Shown: positions 44,445-54,183, counted from the first letter of the stretch. The stretch: 64,000 bases of DNA from Bacteroidales bacterium UBA1176 (GCA_002311645.1 DBYW01000035.1:45018-109017); one strand, 5' to 3'. Program-made: numbers and translations. The notes: a model not told the origin generated them from the sequence alone.

Positions 44445-45682
44445 TGAAATCTTTTGCAGAAGCTTTAAAAACGCTGTCCGGCTTCCGGCAGCAGACCGCC
44501 CCCGACCCCTACCGGCCTGTGGAGGAGTATTTCAAATGCCAGGTCAGCCAGATGGGCTCCGAAATGCTGCCCATCCTCAACGGCTGGTACGTACACGACA
44601 ACGACGAACTTACCACCTACGACAACGGCGTGGTGGCGGGCAGCCTCAAGACCGCCCTCCAGCGTTGCCCCGAACTGGTGCGCCCCTCCCTTTCCCGCAT
44701 CTCCGACAAGGAACGCAACGAGCTGACCGACAGCAACGAGCAGCAGTTCAACGACGGCATCTTCATCTATGTACCCGATGACGTGCGCGTGGAACGCCCC
44801 TTCCAGATCGTCTCCTTAGTCGACTCCCGCGACGACCTGTTAGTGCAAAACCGCCACGTCATCCGCGTGGGACGCAACGCCACCCTGTCGCTTATCCAAT
44901 GCGACGACTCCATCCGCAATGCCAGCCATTTCCTCAACATCGTCACGGAAATCTCCCTCTCCGAGAACGCCACCCTGCACTACTACAAGACCGAGAACAA
45001 GGAAGCCGACTCGCACCTCTTCCACCACGTTTTCGTGAACCAGCAGGCTTTTTCGTTGTTCCAGTCCAACGCCATCACCTTCAATGCGGGTTATGTATGC
45101 AACAACATCCACGTCAACCTCAACGAGCCGTTCGCCGAGACGCGCCTCTATGGACTTTACCTCGTGGACAAGACCCAGCAGTGCGACAACCATATCAAAA
45201 TCAACCATATAGCCACAGATTGCAAGAGCTACCAGCTCTACAAGGGCATCTTGGACGACGAGGCGAAGGCCGGCTTCCACGGACATGTGGCCGTCCTCCC
45301 CGACGCACAACGCACCAATGCCTACCAGACCAACCGCAACATCCTGCTCACCGACAAGGCATCGGTCAACACCAAGCCCTTCTTGGAAATCTACGCCGAC
45401 GACGTGCAGTGCAGCCATGGCGCCACGGTAGGGCAGCTCGACGACGAGGCGCTCTACTACCTCCGTTCCCGCGGCATCGGCGAACGCAGCGCCCGCAAAC
45501 TGCTGATGTTCGCCTTCGCCAATGAGGTGTGCAACTACGTGGCAATCCCCGCCCTCAAGGACCGCCTCAGCGACATGGTGCAGCGACGGCTCAACGGGGA
45601 GCTGACCATCTGCGACCAGTGTCTGCTCCACAACGCCAACCACAGCGAACTCTTCTTCCCGATTGACGAATCCAAGATTTAG
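44444..45682 (+). CDS. sufD: Fe-S cluster assembly protein SufD
   Basis: 412 residues. The C-terminal SufBD beta-helix is recognisable: LFHHVFVNQQAFSLFQSNAI, ILLTDKASVNTKPFLEIYAD and DVQCSHGATVGQLDDEALYY, then LRSRGIGERSARKLLMFAFA. The SufBD family His in CSHGATVG is conserved. The N-terminal half is SufD-like rather than SufB-like. It forms the scaffold with SufB and SufC. sufS is not adjacent; the next gene is an M16 peptidase. Confidence 0.94.
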   Translation: MKSFAEALKTLSGFRQQTAPDPYRPVEEYFKCQVSQMGSEMLPILNGWYVHDNDELTTYDNGVVAGSLKTALQRCPELVRPSLSRISDKERNELTDSNEQQFNDGIFIYVPDDVRVERPFQIVSLVDSRDDLLVQNRHVIRVGRNATLSLIQCDDSIRNASHFLNIVTEISLSENATLHYYKTENKEADSHLFHHVFVNQQAFSLFQSNAITFNAGYVCNNIHVNLNEPFAETRLYGLYLVDKTQQCDNHIKINHIATDCKSYQLYKGILDDEAKAGFHGHVAVLPDAQRTNAYQTNRNILLTDKASVNTKPFLEIYADDVQCSHGATVGQLDDEALYYLRSRGIGERSARKLLMFAFANEVCNYVAIPALKDRLSDMVQRRLNGELTICDQCLLHNANHSELFFPIDESKI

Positions 45683-45712
45683 GGACGTACGTTCCGCACC
45701 CCACACGCCCCC

Positions 45713-46948
45713 ATGACTCCGATACAACGACACACTCTCGACAACGGGCTCCGCGTGATTGTTCACGAGGACCACACCACGCCGTTAGCTGCCTTCAATG
45801 TGGCATACGACGTCGGTTCCCGCGACGAGCATCCGGACTGCACGGGGCTTGCGCATCTTATGGAACACTTCATGTTCACCGGTTCCGTGAATGTGCCCGA
45901 ATTCGACAAAGCCCTCCAACAAGTGGGGGCCGTTAACAACGCCTACACTTCCCAGGACCTCACCAACTATTACATCCTGCTGCCCGCCAACAATTTGGAG
46001 ACCGCCTTCTGGGTCGATTCCGACCGCATGCTAAAACTCGCTTGCAGGCAAGAATCCTTAGACATCCAAAAGCAGGTGGTCATCGAAGAATTCAAGGAGA
46101 GCTATCTCAACCACCCCTACGGAGATGTGCTGATTCTCTTCAATCCGATGGTTTACAAGACACATCCCTACCAATGGCTGCCCATCGGCAAAAGCATCGA
46201 GACCATCGCCGAGGTGGACATGGACACCGTCTGCGAGTTCCAACATCGTTTCTACCACCCCGGCAATGCCGTGCTGGTGGTAGCAGGCGACGTGCACGCG
46301 GACCAGGTCTTTGCTTTAGCGGAAAAGTGGTTCGGCGACATTCCGGCGGGTCCCGCCAAGGGAAAAAATTATCCCCAAGAGCAGCCGCAGACCGAGGCGC
46401 GGCGACTCACGGTGCATCGAGATGTCCCCTCCGACCTTTTGTTCAAAGGATGGCGTATGTGCGACCGCCTGCATCCCGACTTCTACGCCTTCGACCTGCT
46501 CTCCGACCTGCTCGGCACGGGCCAGTCCTCATACCTGTACAAGACTCTTGTCACGGAAAAGCATCTGTTCACCGACATCTCCGCGGCCGTCACCGGCACC
46601 GCGGACGAAGGCGTGTTCCAAATCAACGGACGACCTGCGGAGGGTGTCACCATCGAGGCGGCGGACGAGGCGCTGAGCGACTACCTCTACCATTTCCAAT
46701 ATGACGGGCAACTGTCACACGACCTGCAAAAGGTGCAGAACGCCGCCGAGTCCATCCTGCTATACAACAACATCAAAATCGACGACCGCGCCACCAATCT
46801 CGCCGTATGGGAAACCCTCGACCACGTGGAGCGCTTCCTTGACGAGCGCCAACGCTATTTCGACGTCACCGAAGACCAGATATGCCGTCTGACACGCGAG
46901 TTGTTCACCGAGGAGAAGAGCTGCACGTTGCTATACAAGGCCCTCTGA
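45713..46948 (+). CDS. M16 family zinc peptidase (single-unit, mitochondrial-processing-peptidase-like)
   Basis: 411 residues with no signal peptide, so cytoplasmic. The zinc motif H48-L-M-E51-H52 is intact in GLAHLMEHFMFTGS. The third ligand Glu is likely in QKQVVIEEFKESYLNHPYGD. Single M16 unit of about 45 kDa, unlike the double-length secreted peptidase at 5213. Starts 30 bp after sufD and may share its transcript. Substrate unknown. Confidence 0.92.
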   Translation: MTPIQRHTLDNGLRVIVHEDHTTPLAAFNVAYDVGSRDEHPDCTGLAHLMEHFMFTGSVNVPEFDKALQQVGAVNNAYTSQDLTNYYILLPANNLETAFWVDSDRMLKLACRQESLDIQKQVVIEEFKESYLNHPYGDVLILFNPMVYKTHPYQWLPIGKSIETIAEVDMDTVCEFQHRFYHPGNAVLVVAGDVHADQVFALAEKWFGDIPAGPAKGKNYPQEQPQTEARRLTVHRDVPSDLLFKGWRMCDRLHPDFYAFDLLSDLLGTGQSSYLYKTLVTEKHLFTDISAAVTGTADEGVFQINGRPAEGVTIEAADEALSDYLYHFQYDGQLSHDLQKVQNAAESILLYNNIKIDDRATNLAVWETLDHVERFLDERQRYFDVTEDQICRLTRELFTEEKSCTLLYKAL

Positions 46949-46980
46949 GCCCTGCATCCCGCCCGTTCCTAAAGCACACT

Positions 46981-48954
46981 TCACTGCGCATTTTGCCGAC
47001 TGTCGGAAGGAATTACGTATGACTTTTTGTTAACGTGCGACGTATAGTATTGCAAAACAGCCTTCAAGTACCGTTCGGTTTCCTTTTGCCGGCTGTCGTT
47101 CAAGTTGAGGATGTCGTGCTGTTGCAGCGTGTCGCTTGAGGCGAAGACATGAAGCACCTTTTCACCATCGAAATACAAGCTCAGGGAATCCGTCAGGCAC
47201 TGGTAAACCTGGTTGAAACAATTGGTGGCAGCTTTCTTCCGCTGCGGCTCGTTGAAAAAGTCGCGACCGAAGGCAAAATAGGGCTTGTCATAGCCAAGCA
47301 GCCCCAAAACGGTCGGCATGATGTCCAACTGCTGGGTCACGTCGTTGCTGATTCCTTGCAGCGAATGGTCGGGCGTATACATAAAATAGAGGATCTCCGA
47401 ATGGCTCCGCGGCGTGTCCTTGTCGGGACAAGCCACCCTGCTGTTGACATGGTCGGCCACAAAGATGAAAAGGGTGTTTTCAAACCACGGCTCTTTGGAG
47501 GCAGTCTCGAAAAACTTGCGGATGGAGAGGTCCGTATAGGCCACACACGGCTGCAAAGGGGTATCGCCTTGGGGCATCTTGCCGGCATACTCCTCCGGCA
47601 GGTCGTATGGATGATGGGAAGAAAGCGTGAACACCGCGGAGAAGAACGGAGACTTGCACTCATTAAGCTGATGCGCCATATATTGCAGGAAATCCATATC
47701 CCAAACGCCCCATATATTGGCATGATCCTTGCCGTTGTTATACTTCTTGAAGTGCGAACGATTGTAGAATTGGTTGATGCCCGCCATTTTGCCGATAGCC
47801 TCGAAGCCCATCTGGCCTTCCGAGCTGCCACAGAAAAAATAGGTGCTGTAACCCTCCTTTGCCAAAATGCACGGCAATCCCTCCATTTCACCAATGGATT
47901 GCGGCAAAAGGGGGAACGACGTCTGATACGACGGAATGGATATCAGGATGGAGGGCAGCGCCTCTATGGATTTCATGCCATTGCTGTAACAGTTGGTGAA
48001 GGCAAAGCCCTCCTGCATCAGCGAGTCCAAGAAAGGAGTGAAGCCGTCGCGATTCTGGTGAACCTGCGGCATCAAAAACTTGGAGTGGTCCTTATTGAAA
48101 CTCTCCAGCACGAAAAGAACGATGTTTTTTTTGCCTATCTGGTGCGCAAACTCACCGGAGGGATAATGATAGGGCGTATAAATGGCCTGTGCCTCCGCTT
48201 CGTCAAAATAATGGAGCACCGTGAAATTCTTGGATATGTTCGTCCGAAGGAAACAGAATGGATTGCTAAGCACCATGGATGCCTGGGAAGCATTGGGTGC
48301 ATACAGGGCTGCGTTGCTCATGGTGACAGGACGTGCCTTGAGGTCGAAAGAGCTGCGCACCCCGAAGACATACAACACCACGCCCAATCCTAAAATCAGG
48401 ACATGCACAGGATAATACACCACCGCCCTTTTTATTCTGGAACCATCGTAACGTATTTTCTTGTAGAGAAACACCATTAGGGCGATTAGGGCGATGCCCA
48501 CTATCACCAAGTACCAGTTCTCCGCCATGCCCTTGAGCAGGATGCCGCCCGTATTGTCGTTCTCCCTGAAAAAATGTAACTCCTCAATCGTCACGCGCTT
48601 GAAAGCATAGCGATAATAGATCACGTCCACCAAGTTGAAGACAATCAGGCCAAGGCTATTGCTGATGGTATAGAGCCAAAAAAGCATTTTCTGATACCAT
48701 GACTTGATCCGGAACCTGAAGGGCAGCAACGACAGCACTAAAAATGCGCTGTTCAGGTATAGAATCGAGATGGTGTCGAATTTAAAGACACCGTGAATCA
48801 ACTTGGGCAGGTCAGCCCAATGGACAGGCCCAAGCAGGGAGGAATTGTATGCATAGAAGACCACCTGGGTGATTATCAAAACGAGATACAGTATTGACAA
48901 CCTGAGCAACAACACCATGACGTCGTTGTGCCAAAAGTTCTTCAGTTTTTCCAT
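46981..48954 (-). CDS. LTA synthase family membrane phosphotransferase (sulfatase-like)
   Basis: 657 residues from ATG 48954 (MEKLKNFWHNDVMVLLLRLS); ATG 48981 adds nine residues. Four to five transmembrane helices lie in the first 210 residues. The periplasmic sulfatase-fold domain begins NIVLFVLESFNKDHSKFLMP, where Glu is a metal ligand. The nucleophile position reads NGMKSIEALPSIL (Ser in place of the LtaS Thr). Further metal ligands are in FIFVADHVN. In Gram-negatives such enzymes add phosphoglycerol or phosphoethanolamine to envelope glycans. True lipoteichoic acid is not expected. It follows a GT39-like gene. Confidence 0.88.
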   Translation of the reverse strand: MEKLKNFWHNDVMVLLLRLSILYLVLIITQVVFYAYNSSLLGPVHWADLPKLIHGVFKFDTISILYLNSAFLVLSLLPFRFRIKSWYQKMLFWLYTISNSLGLIVFNLVDVIYYRYAFKRVTIEELHFFRENDNTGGILLKGMAENWYLVIVGIALIALMVFLYKKIRYDGSRIKRAVVYYPVHVLILGLGVVLYVFGVRSSFDLKARPVTMSNAALYAPNASQASMVLSNPFCFLRTNISKNFTVLHYFDEAEAQAIYTPYHYPSGEFAHQIGKKNIVLFVLESFNKDHSKFLMPQVHQNRDGFTPFLDSLMQEGFAFTNCYSNGMKSIEALPSILISIPSYQTSFPLLPQSIGEMEGLPCILAKEGYSTYFFCGSSEGQMGFEAIGKMAGINQFYNRSHFKKYNNGKDHANIWGVWDMDFLQYMAHQLNECKSPFFSAVFTLSSHHPYDLPEEYAGKMPQGDTPLQPCVAYTDLSIRKFFETASKEPWFENTLFIFVADHVNSRVACPDKDTPRSHSEILYFMYTPDHSLQGISNDVTQQLDIMPTVLGLLGYDKPYFAFGRDFFNEPQRKKAATNCFNQVYQCLTDSLSLYFDGEKVLHVFASSDTLQQHDILNLNDSRQKETERYLKAVLQYYTSHVNKKSYVIPSDSRQNAQ

Positions 48955-49038
48955 TGTTTCTTTATCTGATGATAGTTGCAAATATTCTTTTCAAAAAAAG
49001 TCCAGCGCTGGTGAAATCATCCAGCCTCAAAGCCTTGC

Positions 49039-50733
49039 TCAATCGCGGACACGCGATGAGCCCGACTCGTTTTTGCCGATGACAAAAGGTTGGCTGCAAG
49101 CCGTCTCGAACAGGCCGTTATACATGGCAAAGAACATCGGCTCGTCGCTTTTCCATGGCACCTTGGCCGTGCCACTGACCGTGGCACCCGCCGGGATAAC
49201 AGGATTCGCAGGAGTTGGGCATCCGAACTTCTCAAAGCCATCACCCTCTTGATAGTCCACGGAAAGAATGGTAGGGAATTCGGGATGCAAGAAGTTGAAT
49301 GCCACGGAATAAGGATTGTGGATGGTGTATTGGAGCCAAAGGGAATCCCCTTCAACACGATAATTCAGGAGCTTCACCTCCATGCGACTATTGCACTGGA
49401 AGTTGTCCGTACTGTAATACCTGAGTTCCGGATCATCCATCACCATATTGTCCACATTGTTCAGGCGACCGACAAGGAGCACGGGCTTGCCCTGCCATGC
49501 AGTATCGGGCAGCAGGATGTCGTATTGGGTGCGGCGTCCGTAAATGGTGCTGATCGCCGTGGCTTCCCCACCCGTGTAGAACCGGTAGAGTGCCGGCTTC
49601 TGGAAAGAGGTGACAAACACCACGGGCCTGTCGCCGGCCAATTGATGGACAGCCTCCATCTTGGACGGGTCGTGACGGATACCGCTTTCATCCGGCAGAA
49701 CATTGATACAAAGTATGATGCGCGCCAAGAACAACAAAACAGCAATGGGCAGAAACAAGCGATAGATCCATTTTCGCCACGGTTCCTCGTGCAGGGCGCG
49801 GAACAGCAAAATCAGCATCGGCACGGAGGCGGCCACAGTCCATTGCGGCTCCGAGCGCCCCTTGAGAGTCATCACCCAGAAGAAGAGGATGAAACCCACA
49901 ATGGAAAAAAGCAGGGCTCTCTCAAAACGGTCCTTTGTCTTGCGGCGTTTCCAACAAAAGAACATTGCTAAGCAAAACGCGACCGGGTTGAACGCAAGCA
50001 TCTGGTCCGGAATGAATTTCAAGGGATAGGCCCACCTGAAATGGAGGTTGCGCTCAACAAGATGGAACGAGAAACTCGGGAAATGGTTGTTTATTTGCCA
50101 AAGAAGATGTGGCATGAAGAGCATCAGTGCCAATATCATCGCGTACCAGACGCGCACATCGCGCAACAAGCGGAGGTTGGAGAGCAGCACAAAGCCCACC
50201 ACCAATATGCCCATATACTTGCTGTACAGCATGGCGGCGACGGAGAAGGCGATACCTGTAGCCAACAGCCACCCCTTGGGCGACTTGTATGTCTCGCCCA
50301 CAGCCATCCCGACGTACTTTTTATACAGGTAAAAAAACAGGGCCGTAAAGAACAGCAGCGGGGCGTCGGGCGTCGTAATAACGCCGTAGGCCACGAACAG
50401 CGTCATGGACGCCGCGATGATGCAGAACTCCACGGCGGCGCGGGGCGCGTGCCGCTCCTCTTCATCAAGGGTTTTCCATATAAGCCAAAGCGTGCCCCCG
50501 TGCAACAGGGTCGTGAAGAAACGGATGCCCAAGATGCCATCAAAAAGGAGGCTGCTGCAATGTGTGAGCAGCGCCACCATAGGCGGGTGGTCGTAATAGC
50601 CCCATGCGAGATGCGCCCCATAGAGCGAGTAGTACGCCTCGTCGGCATGGAAGCCCGCGAACAGGGCGGTCACAAAGTCTGCGCAGACCCAGATGGCCAA
50701 AAGAAGGCGGAAAGTTTTCTCTTCAGACTTCAT
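49039..50733 (-). CDS. ArnT-like glycosyltransferase family 39 membrane protein
   Basis: 564 residues with about ten to eleven transmembrane helices in the first 380. The catalytic first loop reads GFHADEAYYSLYGAHLAWGY followed by YDHPP, the Asp-Glu pair and YxxHPP of PMT/ArnT-type polyprenyl-phosphate sugar transferases. The C-terminal 190 residues form a periplasmic beta-rich domain (VEGDSLWLQYTIHNPYSVAF). Probably transfers a sugar from an undecaprenyl phosphate donor to lipid A or another envelope acceptor. It lies between purC (42 bp upstream) and the LTA-synthase-like gene (84 bp downstream). Confidence 0.88.
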   Translation of the reverse strand: MKSEEKTFRLLLAIWVCADFVTALFAGFHADEAYYSLYGAHLAWGYYDHPPMVALLTHCSSLLFDGILGIRFFTTLLHGGTLWLIWKTLDEEERHAPRAAVEFCIIAASMTLFVAYGVITTPDAPLLFFTALFFYLYKKYVGMAVGETYKSPKGWLLATGIAFSVAAMLYSKYMGILVVGFVLLSNLRLLRDVRVWYAMILALMLFMPHLLWQINNHFPSFSFHLVERNLHFRWAYPLKFIPDQMLAFNPVAFCLAMFFCWKRRKTKDRFERALLFSIVGFILFFWVMTLKGRSEPQWTVAASVPMLILLFRALHEEPWRKWIYRLFLPIAVLLFLARIILCINVLPDESGIRHDPSKMEAVHQLAGDRPVVFVTSFQKPALYRFYTGGEATAISTIYGRRTQYDILLPDTAWQGKPVLLVGRLNNVDNMVMDDPELRYYSTDNFQCNSRMEVKLLNYRVEGDSLWLQYTIHNPYSVAFNFLHPEFPTILSVDYQEGDGFEKFGCPTPANPVIPAGATVSGTAKVPWKSDEPMFFAMYNGLFETACSQPFVIGKNESGSSRVRD

Positions 50734-50775
50734 GCGACAGACGTGATACGGTGCCAGAAAACATTGAACTTCTCG

Positions 50776-51720
50776 TTAGCGTTGCAGCCATTGGAGCACG
50801 TTGCGCTCGATGCGGGCGGCCGTGTCGCTGTTGTCGGCGGGCACGAACTTCTCGCCTAACACATGCTCGTACAATTCCACATAGCGGCTGGTGATGCCGT
50901 TGACCACCTCTTCGGTCATCTCGGGCACTTGCTGGCCCTCCTGTCCCTGGAATCCGTTGGCCATGAGCCACTCACGCACAAACTCCTTGGAGAGCTGGCG
51001 TTGGGGTAGACCCTTGGCAAAGTTCTCCTCATAACCGTCGGCATAGAAATAGCGGGAGGAGTCGGGGGTGTGAATCTCGTCGATGAGGTATATCTTGCCA
51101 TCACGCTTGCCGAACTCATACTTGGTGTCGACCAGAATAAGGCCCTGCTGGGCGGCGATTTCGGTGCCGCGCTGGAAGAGTTTCATGGTATAATCCTCAA
51201 TGACGGCGTAATCTTCGGGGGAGACGAGACCCTTGGCAAGGATCTCCTCCTTGGAGATGTCCGCGTCATGCTCGCCCTGCTCGGCCTTGGTGGTCGGGGT
51301 GATGAGCGGCGTAGGGAACTTCTGGTTCTCGCGAAGACCGTCGGGCAGCGGGTTGCCGCAAAGGTTGCGGTTGCCCTTCTGATAGGAACGCCAGGCACTG
51401 CCACAGAGGTAGCCGCGGACGATCATCTCCACGGGAAAGCCTTCGCAAAGCACGCCGGCGGTGACCATCGGGTCGGGGGTGGCTAACTTCCAATTCGGGC
51501 AGATGTCGCGCGTGGCGTCGAGAAACTTCGCGGCAATCTGGTTCAGAATCTGGCCCTTGCAGGGTATGCCTTTCGGCAGGATGACGTCGAAGGCGGAAAT
51601 ACGGTCGGTGGCCACCATCACGAGCACCTCGTCGTTGATATTGTACACGTCACGCACTTTGCCGTGGTAGACGCTCTTCTGGCCGGGAAAATGGAAATCG
51701 GTATGAGTAATTGCTGACAT
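50776..51720 (-). CDS. purC: Phosphoribosylaminoimidazole-succinocarboxamide synthase (SAICAR synthase)
   Basis: 314 residues, longer than the 240-residue E. coli enzyme but normal for the eukaryote-like/Bacteroidota subtype. Motifs: GKVRDVYNINDEVLVMVATD, RISAFDVILPKGIPCKGQIL, EMIVRGYLCGSAWRSYQKG and the metal-binding YLIDEIHTPDSSRYF. It joins aspartate to CAIR with ATP, the eighth step of IMP synthesis. It has its own promoter, divergent from metG. Confidence 0.97.
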   Translation of the reverse strand: MSAITHTDFHFPGQKSVYHGKVRDVYNINDEVLVMVATDRISAFDVILPKGIPCKGQILNQIAAKFLDATRDICPNWKLATPDPMVTAGVLCEGFPVEMIVRGYLCGSAWRSYQKGNRNLCGNPLPDGLRENQKFPTPLITPTTKAEQGEHDADISKEEILAKGLVSPEDYAVIEDYTMKLFQRGTEIAAQQGLILVDTKYEFGKRDGKIYLIDEIHTPDSSRYFYADGYEENFAKGLPQRQLSKEFVREWLMANGFQGQEGQQVPEMTEEVVNGITSRYVELYEHVLGEKFVPADNSDTAARIERNVLQWLQR

Positions 51721-51741
51721 AGAAACTGAATTTTAGGGCTG

Positions 51742-51749
51742 CAAAAGTA
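51742..51749 (-). promoter_or_regulatory. -7 box for purC
   Basis: Minus strand TACTTTTG, 21 bp before the start codon. Confidence 0.6.
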
Positions 51750-51830
51750 CAAAAAATAGCGGTTGACAGGGCCGACATACACATTGCCCCGCACATTAAT
51801 CCAAGCCCTTGAGCATAGTCCCTTTTTTCG

Positions 51831-51838
51831 TATCTTTG
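51831..51838 (+). promoter_or_regulatory. -33/-7 promoter for metG
   Basis: TATCTTTG with TTG at 51809-51811 exactly 19 bp upstream, 26 bp before ATG 51865. Confidence 0.75.
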
Positions 51839-51864
51839 CAGCCTTGTTTTAAAAACCCGAAACT

Positions 51865-53913
51865 ATGAATAATCCCAAGCGTTACACGATAACTTCCGCC
51901 CTACCTTACGCCAACGGTCCCGTCCACATCGGCCACCTCGCCGGCGTCTATATCCCTGCCGACATCTACGCGCGCTATCTGCGCAACAACGGCAAGGAGG
52001 TGCTCTTCATCGGCGGCTCCGACGAGCACGGCGTGCCCATCACCATCAAGGCCCGCAAGGAGGGCGTGACCCCGCAGGACATCGTGGACCGCTACCATAA
52101 CATCATCAAGCAATCGTTCGAGGACCTCGGCATCTCCTTCGACATCTACTCCAGAACCTCGAACCCCACGCATCACGAAACGGCCGCCGCCTACTTCAAG
52201 AAGCTGTACGACGAGGGCAAGCTCATCGAGAAGACCTCGATGCAGTACTACGATGAGGAGGCCAAGCAGTTCCTCGCCGACCGTTACATCACCGGCACGT
52301 GCCCGCACTGCAAGAACGAGCACGCCTACGGTGACCAATGCGAGGTGTGCGGCACCTCCCTGAACGCCACCGACCTCATCGACCCCAAGTCGGCACTCAG
52401 CGGCAACACCCCCGTGCTGAAGGAGACCAAGCACTGGTACTTGCCTCTGGACCAGTACGATCCGTGGCTCCGCGAGTGGATTCTCAAGGGACACAAGGAC
52501 GACTGGCGCCCCACGGTGTATGGCCAGTGCAAATCGTGGATCGACCAAGGCCTGCAGCCCCGCGCCGTGACCCGCGACCTCAACTGGGGCGTGAAGGTCC
52601 CCCTGGAAGATGCCGACGGCAAGGTGCTCTACGTCTGGTTCGACGCCCCCATCGGCTACATCTCCGCCACCAAGGAGTGGGCCGAGGCGCACCACACCGA
52701 CTGGCAGCCCTGGTGGAAAGACCAGGAGACCAAGCTGGTGCACTTCATCGGCAAGGACAACATCGTGTTCCACTGCATCATATTCCCCTGTATGCTGAAG
52801 GCCGACGGCTCCTACATCCTGCCCGACAACGTGCCCGCCAACGAGTTCCTGAACCTTGAAGGCGACAAGATCTCCACCTCCCGCAACTGGGCCGTCTGGG
52901 CGCACGAGTATCTCCAGGACTTCCCCGGCAAGCAGGATGTGCTGCGCTACACGCTCACCGCCATCGCGCCGGAGACCAAGGACGCCGACTTCACGTGGGC
53001 CGACTACCAGGCGCGCAACAACAACGAGTTGCTGGCCATCTTCGGCAACTTCGTGAACCGCACCGTGGTGCTCACCCACAAATATTACGGAGGCATTGTG
53101 CCCGCCCCAAGCGAGTACTCCGACTACGAGAAGGAGATTGTGGCCAAGATGGCCGAGTTTCCGAAAACCATCGGCGACTCCATCGAGCATTACCGCTTCC
53201 GCGAGGCGTTGCAAGAGTTTATGAACTTGGCGCGCATCGGCAACAAGTACCTCACCGACACCGAGCCGTGGAAGAAGCAGAAGGAGGACCCCGAGGCCGT
53301 GAAGACCATCCTGCACCTGTCGCTGCAGATCTGCGCCTCGCTCTCTGTGTTGTGCGAGCCGTTTTTGCCCTTCACTGCCAAGAAGTTGCAGCACATCCTC
53401 AACATCGACAACAAGAACTGGCAGGATGGTGGCCGTGCCGACCTGCTGCAGGTGGGCGCGCAGCTCAACCCTGCCGAATATCTGTTCGAGAAGATCGAGG
53501 ACGCCGTCATCGCCCAGCAGATCCAGAAGTTGGAGGACACCAAGAAGGCCAACGAGATTGCCACCGCCGAGGCCGTGGCCGCCAAGGAGGACATCACCTT
53601 CGAGGAGTTCCAGAAGATGGACTTGCGGGTAGTCACCGTGTTGGAGGCCGAGAAGGTGGCCAAGACCAAGAAGCTGTTGAAGTTGAAGGTGAACACGGGC
53701 GTGGACGTGCGCGAGATCGTGTCGGGCATTGCCGAGTACTACGAGCCGCAGGACCTTGTGGGCAAGCAGGTGCTGATGCTCATCAACCTGGCCCCGAAGA
53801 ACATCAAGGGTGTGGAGTCGCACGGAATGGTATTGATGGCCGAGCACGCCGACGGCACCTTGAGCCTGATGCAGCCGCAGAAGGCAGTGAAAGAGGGGAG
53901 CACGGTGAAGTGA
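51865..53913 (+). CDS. metG: Methionyl-tRNA synthetase with C-terminal tRNA-binding domain
   Basis: 682 residues. HIGH box PVHIGHLAG near residue 20, ALPYANGP before it, zinc knuckle CPHCKNEHAYGDQCEVCG at about 145-162, and the KMSKS-equivalent GDKISTSRNWAVW near 333. The anticodon-binding helical domain follows. The last 110 residues are an EMAP/Trbp111-like OB fold (FQKMDLRVVTVLEAEKVAKT). It charges tRNA-Met and initiator tRNA. GC-rich, with strong third-position bias like other highly expressed genes here. Confidence 0.98.
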   Translation: MNNPKRYTITSALPYANGPVHIGHLAGVYIPADIYARYLRNNGKEVLFIGGSDEHGVPITIKARKEGVTPQDIVDRYHNIIKQSFEDLGISFDIYSRTSNPTHHETAAAYFKKLYDEGKLIEKTSMQYYDEEAKQFLADRYITGTCPHCKNEHAYGDQCEVCGTSLNATDLIDPKSALSGNTPVLKETKHWYLPLDQYDPWLREWILKGHKDDWRPTVYGQCKSWIDQGLQPRAVTRDLNWGVKVPLEDADGKVLYVWFDAPIGYISATKEWAEAHHTDWQPWWKDQETKLVHFIGKDNIVFHCIIFPCMLKADGSYILPDNVPANEFLNLEGDKISTSRNWAVWAHEYLQDFPGKQDVLRYTLTAIAPETKDADFTWADYQARNNNELLAIFGNFVNRTVVLTHKYYGGIVPAPSEYSDYEKEIVAKMAEFPKTIGDSIEHYRFREALQEFMNLARIGNKYLTDTEPWKKQKEDPEAVKTILHLSLQICASLSVLCEPFLPFTAKKLQHILNIDNKNWQDGGRADLLQVGAQLNPAEYLFEKIEDAVIAQQIQKLEDTKKANEIATAEAVAAKEDITFEEFQKMDLRVVTVLEAEKVAKTKKLLKLKVNTGVDVREIVSGIAEYYEPQDLVGKQVLMLINLAPKNIKGVESHGMVLMAEHADGTLSLMQPQKAVKEGSTVK

Positions 53914-53929
53914 GAATTTAGCCATTAGC

Positions 53930-54154
53930 CGTTGGACGTTGGCCGTTGATAATTAAGAAATTAAGAAATTAAGGAGTTAAGAAATTAATTTCGACAGCCA
54001 ACATCCAACGACCGTTAACCGTTAGCTATTAGCTTTGAACTATGACTATGAACTATGGCTATGAACTATATGGTCTCCGGTCTTAAGTCTTCGGGCCTTG
54101 GTTTCAAGTCTTTAGTCTTACGTCTTCATTCTTAATTCCTTAATTTCTTAATTC
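53930..54154. repeat. Low-complexity intergenic repeat with inverted arms, downstream of metG
   Basis: The region starts GTTGGACGTTGGCCGTTG, continues with AATTAAGAAATTAAGAAATT and a GAACTATGACTATGAACTAT series. A 21-bp arm at 53963-53983 is the inverted copy of 54129-54149 with one mismatch. GTTGGACGTT also has an inverted partner (CCAACATCCAACG, 53998-54010). It shares motifs with the repeat at 35052-35197. No coding capacity. Confidence 0.8.
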
Positions 54155-54183
54155 TTCGGGTCTGGGGAGGGCGTGCGATTCCC

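Noticed and set aside
51901..53925. A 674-codon open frame antisense to metG, and a 308-codon frame on the same strand as metG
   Set aside because: Both are shadows of the strongly codon-biased metG gene, full of Arg/His/Gly or Leu/Val/Gly runs.
53950..54154. Repeated AATTAAG units read as a CRISPR array
   Set aside because: Units are short and adjacent, with no unique spacers of constant length, and no cas genes are near.
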